Positions 32,987 to 35,518 of a DNA stretch of 35,518 nt are shown in pieces (position 1 is the stretch's first letter; every line of letters starts with the position of its first letter). The stretch covers positions 1 through 35,518 of the forward strand of contig NZ_FXTX01000018.1 of the NCBI RefSeq assembly GCF_900182795.1. Direction: 5' to 3'. Made by a program: the position numbers and the translations under genes. Source of the stretch: Venenivibrio stagnispumantis (GTDB lineage Bacteria; Aquificota; Aquificia; Aquificales; Hydrogenothermaceae). The notes beneath the pieces were generated by a model that did not search any database, was not told the DNA's origin, and was given only the letters and a program-made list of their open reading frames with translations.

Positions 32987-34567
32987 TTACAAACTATTCT
33001 CTTTTACAGTTTTTTCATTTTCCTTCTCAACTTTCTCTTCCGGTTTTCTTGTCATTACTGAAAGAGCAATAGTTGTTGCAATATCTTTATAACTATCTTT
33101 TCTTATCATACTTAATAGATTGCTATCTATCGGGGCATCATAACTTATCATAACTCTTGTTAAAGTTTCCATAAACTGGTCAAATGTTCCCTTAGAAGCA
33201 TCTAAGAAAGAATTAGCAAGCGAAATAATCTTATTATTGAAAGTATTCCAATTTATATCTCCATCTTCCGATAAAGATGAATAAACTCTTCCTCTTAAAA
33301 ACTGTCCGTATTCCTTAAAGCTATCATACATATCCATACCCAAAGCCTCCTCTAAGATAAAATGCATTTTTAAAATATAAAGTAATACATCTATATAAAA
33401 CCCTTTTACCGGTGGATTTTTGACATTTTTTTGTCTGAAATTTTCGGACATTAATGCAAATTTTAAAAATTTTTGAACCAATATTATTAATTTTTGATTA
33501 TTCGCAATAGCATTTAATATTTCTTTTGAAAGATTTACAACCTCATATCCTTTTTTAGATTTTACATATCCAAAAAGGCTGTTTTTATAATTGGTATAAA
33601 GTTTTTCAAGCTCATTTTCCAATTTTATTAAATTTTTAATTGTTTTTTCTGTAAGAAAATAAAAATCCAACTTAGGATTTTGAGAGTCAAGATAAAATTC
33701 CAATATTTGTAGCTCTTTAATAGAACCATCTTTTTTTAGCTTTAATTTTTCATAATCAATAATTCTTTTTGTAATCTCTCCAATATCCGAAATCTTAAGC
33801 CCTTCATTTAGATTTTCTAAATCATTTAAATTTGTTCTATAAATCACAACAGCATTTAGCTCATTTCCCAAGAAGGTAAAAGATTGAGTAATAGCAAGAT
33901 TAGATACCAAGCAATAAGGACATATAAAGATAGACGGCTCGCCAAACCAAAAAGCATTAAATTGAGCAGGAGCAAAGAAAAATGTGTCTCTTGTTATTCT
34001 TTTCCCTTTATGTTGCTGACAAAAAGAGCAAGTTTTATCTTCTATATCTTTATACAATTTATTAATAGCTTTTTGTAAAGTATCCTCACCTCTAACATTC
34101 ATATCTGCTTGAAAATTTAAAAGAATATTATTTAATAAATTTACAGCTTTATTCCAAAGAATATCTTCTATATCTTTTTGTGAAAAACTTTTCTCCGTGA
34201 GATTTTCAGATAAAAATTTATAGATTGGTAAAGATAGATTTTTTATAACATCTTTTAAATTTTTCTTATTTTTTACAACTTCTTCAAGATTTAAATCTAT
34301 AAAAGAAACCGTTTTTTCTTTAAAAATTTTTTCAACTTTTTTATTATCATCTTTAAATAAAGTAGATGCTACTTTTTCTAAAAAATAATTTCCGGATTTT
34401 TGAGAGACTAACCTTAATATAATTAGCTCTAAAATCTCTTCCGGTTTTTTATCTATTTCTATATAAAAATCATCTGATTGATAAGGCTCTCCAAAGAAAT
34501 CTAATATTTTTTTTAATCCATATACTCCAAGGTCATATTGAAAATTACCGGTTAAATAATATCTCAT
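32987..34567 (-). CDS. cas8b: Cas8 (Cst1-type) large subunit of type I-B Cascade
   Basis: A 526-residue protein with the Cst1/Cas8b1 N terminus (MRYYLTGNFQYDLGVYGLKKILDFFGEPYQ within the first 30 residues). It has a zinc-finger-like pair, CSFCQQHKGKR (about 181) and CPYC (about 216), and a mostly helical C-terminal half. The C-terminal stretch about 480-515 (MISYDAPIDSNLLSMIRKDS) carries a small-subunit-like helical bundle. The large subunit recognises the PAM and supports Cas3 recruitment. Its ATG overlaps the cas6 stop as TAATG. It is divergent in sequence from better-known Cas8 types. Confidence 0.88.
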   Translation of the reverse strand: MRYYLTGNFQYDLGVYGLKKILDFFGEPYQSDDFYIEIDKKPEEILELIILRLVSQKSGNYFLEKVASTLFKDDNKKVEKIFKEKTVSFIDLNLEEVVKNKKNLKDVIKNLSLPIYKFLSENLTEKSFSQKDIEDILWNKAVNLLNNILLNFQADMNVRGEDTLQKAINKLYKDIEDKTCSFCQQHKGKRITRDTFFFAPAQFNAFWFGEPSIFICPYCLVSNLAITQSFTFLGNELNAVVIYRTNLNDLENLNEGLKISDIGEITKRIIDYEKLKLKKDGSIKELQILEFYLDSQNPKLDFYFLTEKTIKNLIKLENELEKLYTNYKNSLFGYVKSKKGYEVVNLSKEILNAIANNQKLIILVQKFLKFALMSENFRQKNVKNPPVKGFYIDVLLYILKMHFILEEALGMDMYDSFKEYGQFLRGRVYSSLSEDGDINWNTFNNKIISLANSFLDASKGTFDQFMETLTRVMISYDAPIDSNLLSMIRKDSYKDIATTIALSVMTRKPEEKVEKENEKTVKENSL

Positions 34568-35364
34568 TACCCAAGAACCTCCACCATACCAAAGCCTTGA
34601 CCGGTTCTATTGCCTATGCCGATTTTATATAAAATTTCTAAATCTTTCTGATGTCCAGTTAATCTGAATATTCCGGAGTTTGAAGTTAAATACATTATTG
34701 GCTTTCCGGTTTTTTCTCTAAAATCCTTTAATGTATGTTTTATAACCTGTTTCTCCATTTTGATAGGCTCAAATTTTAATGGTTTTTCTAAGCCTTTACC
34801 TTTTATATGTGGAGATTTTAAAATTTTATCTGTTATCTGATTTAGATGAAACTCAAAATCTTTATCTGAAAATAAAACCGGATTATCATTTTCATCTTCT
34901 ACTATTATTGGCGAATTTGTTTTAAATACTATATCCTCCGATTTTATAGGTCTTTCATTTAATGATATAACTTTTTCTATCTGCCATACTATTTTTTCTC
35001 CATTTATTAACATATTTTTATCAGAGCTAAAATCAAAATTTTTTAATCTTTTCAATCCATTAAAAACACTTATCAAAAATCTATAATCCAAAGCAGAAAT
35101 AAATAAAGAAAGATAACCTCCTTCTATATTAAAAACTGTGTCTTCTATGACAAAATTTTCATCTATTTGGATTTTGGCTTTTTCCGGTTTTTTCTCTTTT
35201 GGTAAAAGAAGATTAAAACTAAAAGGCTTTGTTATTTTACCATTATAAAGAAACTCTTTATAATCTTTATCTGCTTTTTTCAGAGCTTCTTTAAAAAGAG
35301 ATATTACCCTATGCCTATAAATAATTGGTATTTTGTTTGTTTTAATCAGAACTTTTATTCTCAT
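34567..35364 (-). CDS. cas6: Cas6 crRNA-processing endoribonuclease
   Basis: A 265-residue Cas6. Tandem RAMP folds with IPIIYRHRVISLFKEALKKA near the N terminus (the His there is a candidate catalytic residue) and the C-terminal glycine-rich loop GIGNRTGQGFGMVEVLG, the family hallmark. It cuts pre-crRNA within each repeat, leaving an 8-base handle; with this repeat the handle would be AUAGAAAG. GGTGG precedes the ATG. It is the first gene of the cas operon, which runs without gaps to cas2. Confidence 0.92.
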   Translation of the reverse strand: MRIKVLIKTNKIPIIYRHRVISLFKEALKKADKDYKEFLYNGKITKPFSFNLLLPKEKKPEKAKIQIDENFVIEDTVFNIEGGYLSLFISALDYRFLISVFNGLKRLKNFDFSSDKNMLINGEKIVWQIEKVISLNERPIKSEDIVFKTNSPIIVEDENDNPVLFSDKDFEFHLNQITDKILKSPHIKGKGLEKPLKFEPIKMEKQVIKHTLKDFREKTGKPIMYLTSNSGIFRLTGHQKDLEILYKIGIGNRTGQGFGMVEVLG

Positions 35365-35396
35365 TTTTCTCCACCTTTCTTTTTTATTTAAAACGA

Positions 35397-35412
35397 AAAT
35401 TTTATAAAATTT
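35397..35412 (-). promoter_or_regulatory. Perfect palindrome upstream of cas6
   Basis: AAATTTTATAAAATTT is a perfect 16-base palindrome 33 bases upstream of the cas6 ATG; it includes a TATAAA that could serve as the -10. Its core TTTTATAAAA is shared with the second palindrome upstream of sdhA (24002-24011). It could be the operator of the cas operon. Confidence 0.4.
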
Positions 35413-35434
35413 CTGACTTTATTTGAGGCTGTTT

Positions 35435-35460
35435 GAAAAATCCCAAATAGTTGATTTTCC
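35435..35460 (-). other. CRISPR-repeat-like element upstream of the cas operon
   Basis: On the minus strand AACTATTTGGGAT differs at one base from the 13-base repeat core AACTATGTGGGAT. It lies in the same orientation as the true array, about 70 bases upstream of cas6. The flanks are diverged, with a GTTTTA some 20 bases upstream. A match of 12 in 13 could be chance in this AT-rich sequence, but the place is where autoregulatory crRNA-like elements and CreA-type antitoxin RNAs occur in type I-B loci. Confidence 0.35.
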
Positions 35461-35518
35461 TTGTTTCTAAAACTGACTTTAAAAATAACCAAAAAATAAG
35501 GAAAAAAATAATTTTCGC

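Overview
The window is AT-rich (roughly 30% G+C by eye). It looks like chromosome from a chemolithotrophic thermophile of the Aquificota, probably Hydrogenothermaceae such as Sulfurihydrogenibium or Persephonella. That placement is inference. It rests on overall protein character, lysine/glutamate/isoleucine-rich proteins, Gram-negative LPS genes (lpxC, lapA-like), hslV, a stand-alone succinate dehydrogenase/fumarate reductase flavoprotein, and a type I-B CRISPR-Cas locus. No rRNA or tRNA was seen.

Layout. (1) 45-7427, minus strand: a tight chemosensory operon, read right to left: Aer-like PAS protein, tiny membrane protein, chemoreceptor with a C-terminal zinc-binding CZB domain, a free-standing 91-residue receptor hairpin tip, cheV, cheA, cheW, cheZ, cheY and a second PAS protein. 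No cheR or cheB lies in the window. (2) 7456-13072: an EAL-domain remnant, ispD, a pentapeptide-repeat gene, a small Cys-rich ORF, a lapA-like gene, a HIT protein, an ATPase-dead priA, hslV and an NlpC/P60 peptidase. (3) 13180-14380: a toxin-antitoxin patch (truncated CopG-type antitoxin, complete vapBC) and a candidate small RNA with its own promoter and terminator. (4) 14381-19890, minus strand: a cyclic-di-GMP cluster with a PAS/GAF/GGDEF/EAL protein, a CZB-GGDEF cyclase, a globin-like sensor and a second cyclase broken by a frameshift at an A8 run. (5) 19994-25736: HDAC-family deacetylase, NDUFA9-like SDR, zinc-ribbon protein, a tandem HepT-like protein, lpxC and sdhA/frdA. (6) 25775-35364: a ZIP-transporter remnant cut off by the CRISPR array, the array (11 repeats; the four leader-proximal spacers are identical), a leader with a near-consensus promoter, and the operon cas6-cas8-(vapB-like)-cas7-cas5-cas3-cas4-cas1-cas2.

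How the parts connect. Regions 1 and 4 are both signal transduction. Each contains a CZB zinc-sensing domain with almost the same ligand spacing, so zinc or redox may feed both taxis and cyclic-di-GMP. The CRISPR locus is complete for a subtype I-B system. It carries an orphan VapB-type ribbon-helix-helix gene inside the cas operon and a repeat-like sequence upstream of cas6, both of which suggest locus self-regulation or a guarding module. Several genes are decayed or split (EAL remnant, ZIP remnant, split cyclase, CopG antitoxin), clustering next to mobile or defence-type DNA.

Across the window the palindrome CCGG is strikingly over-represented. It is absent from the vapBC pair and from the CRISPR spacers.
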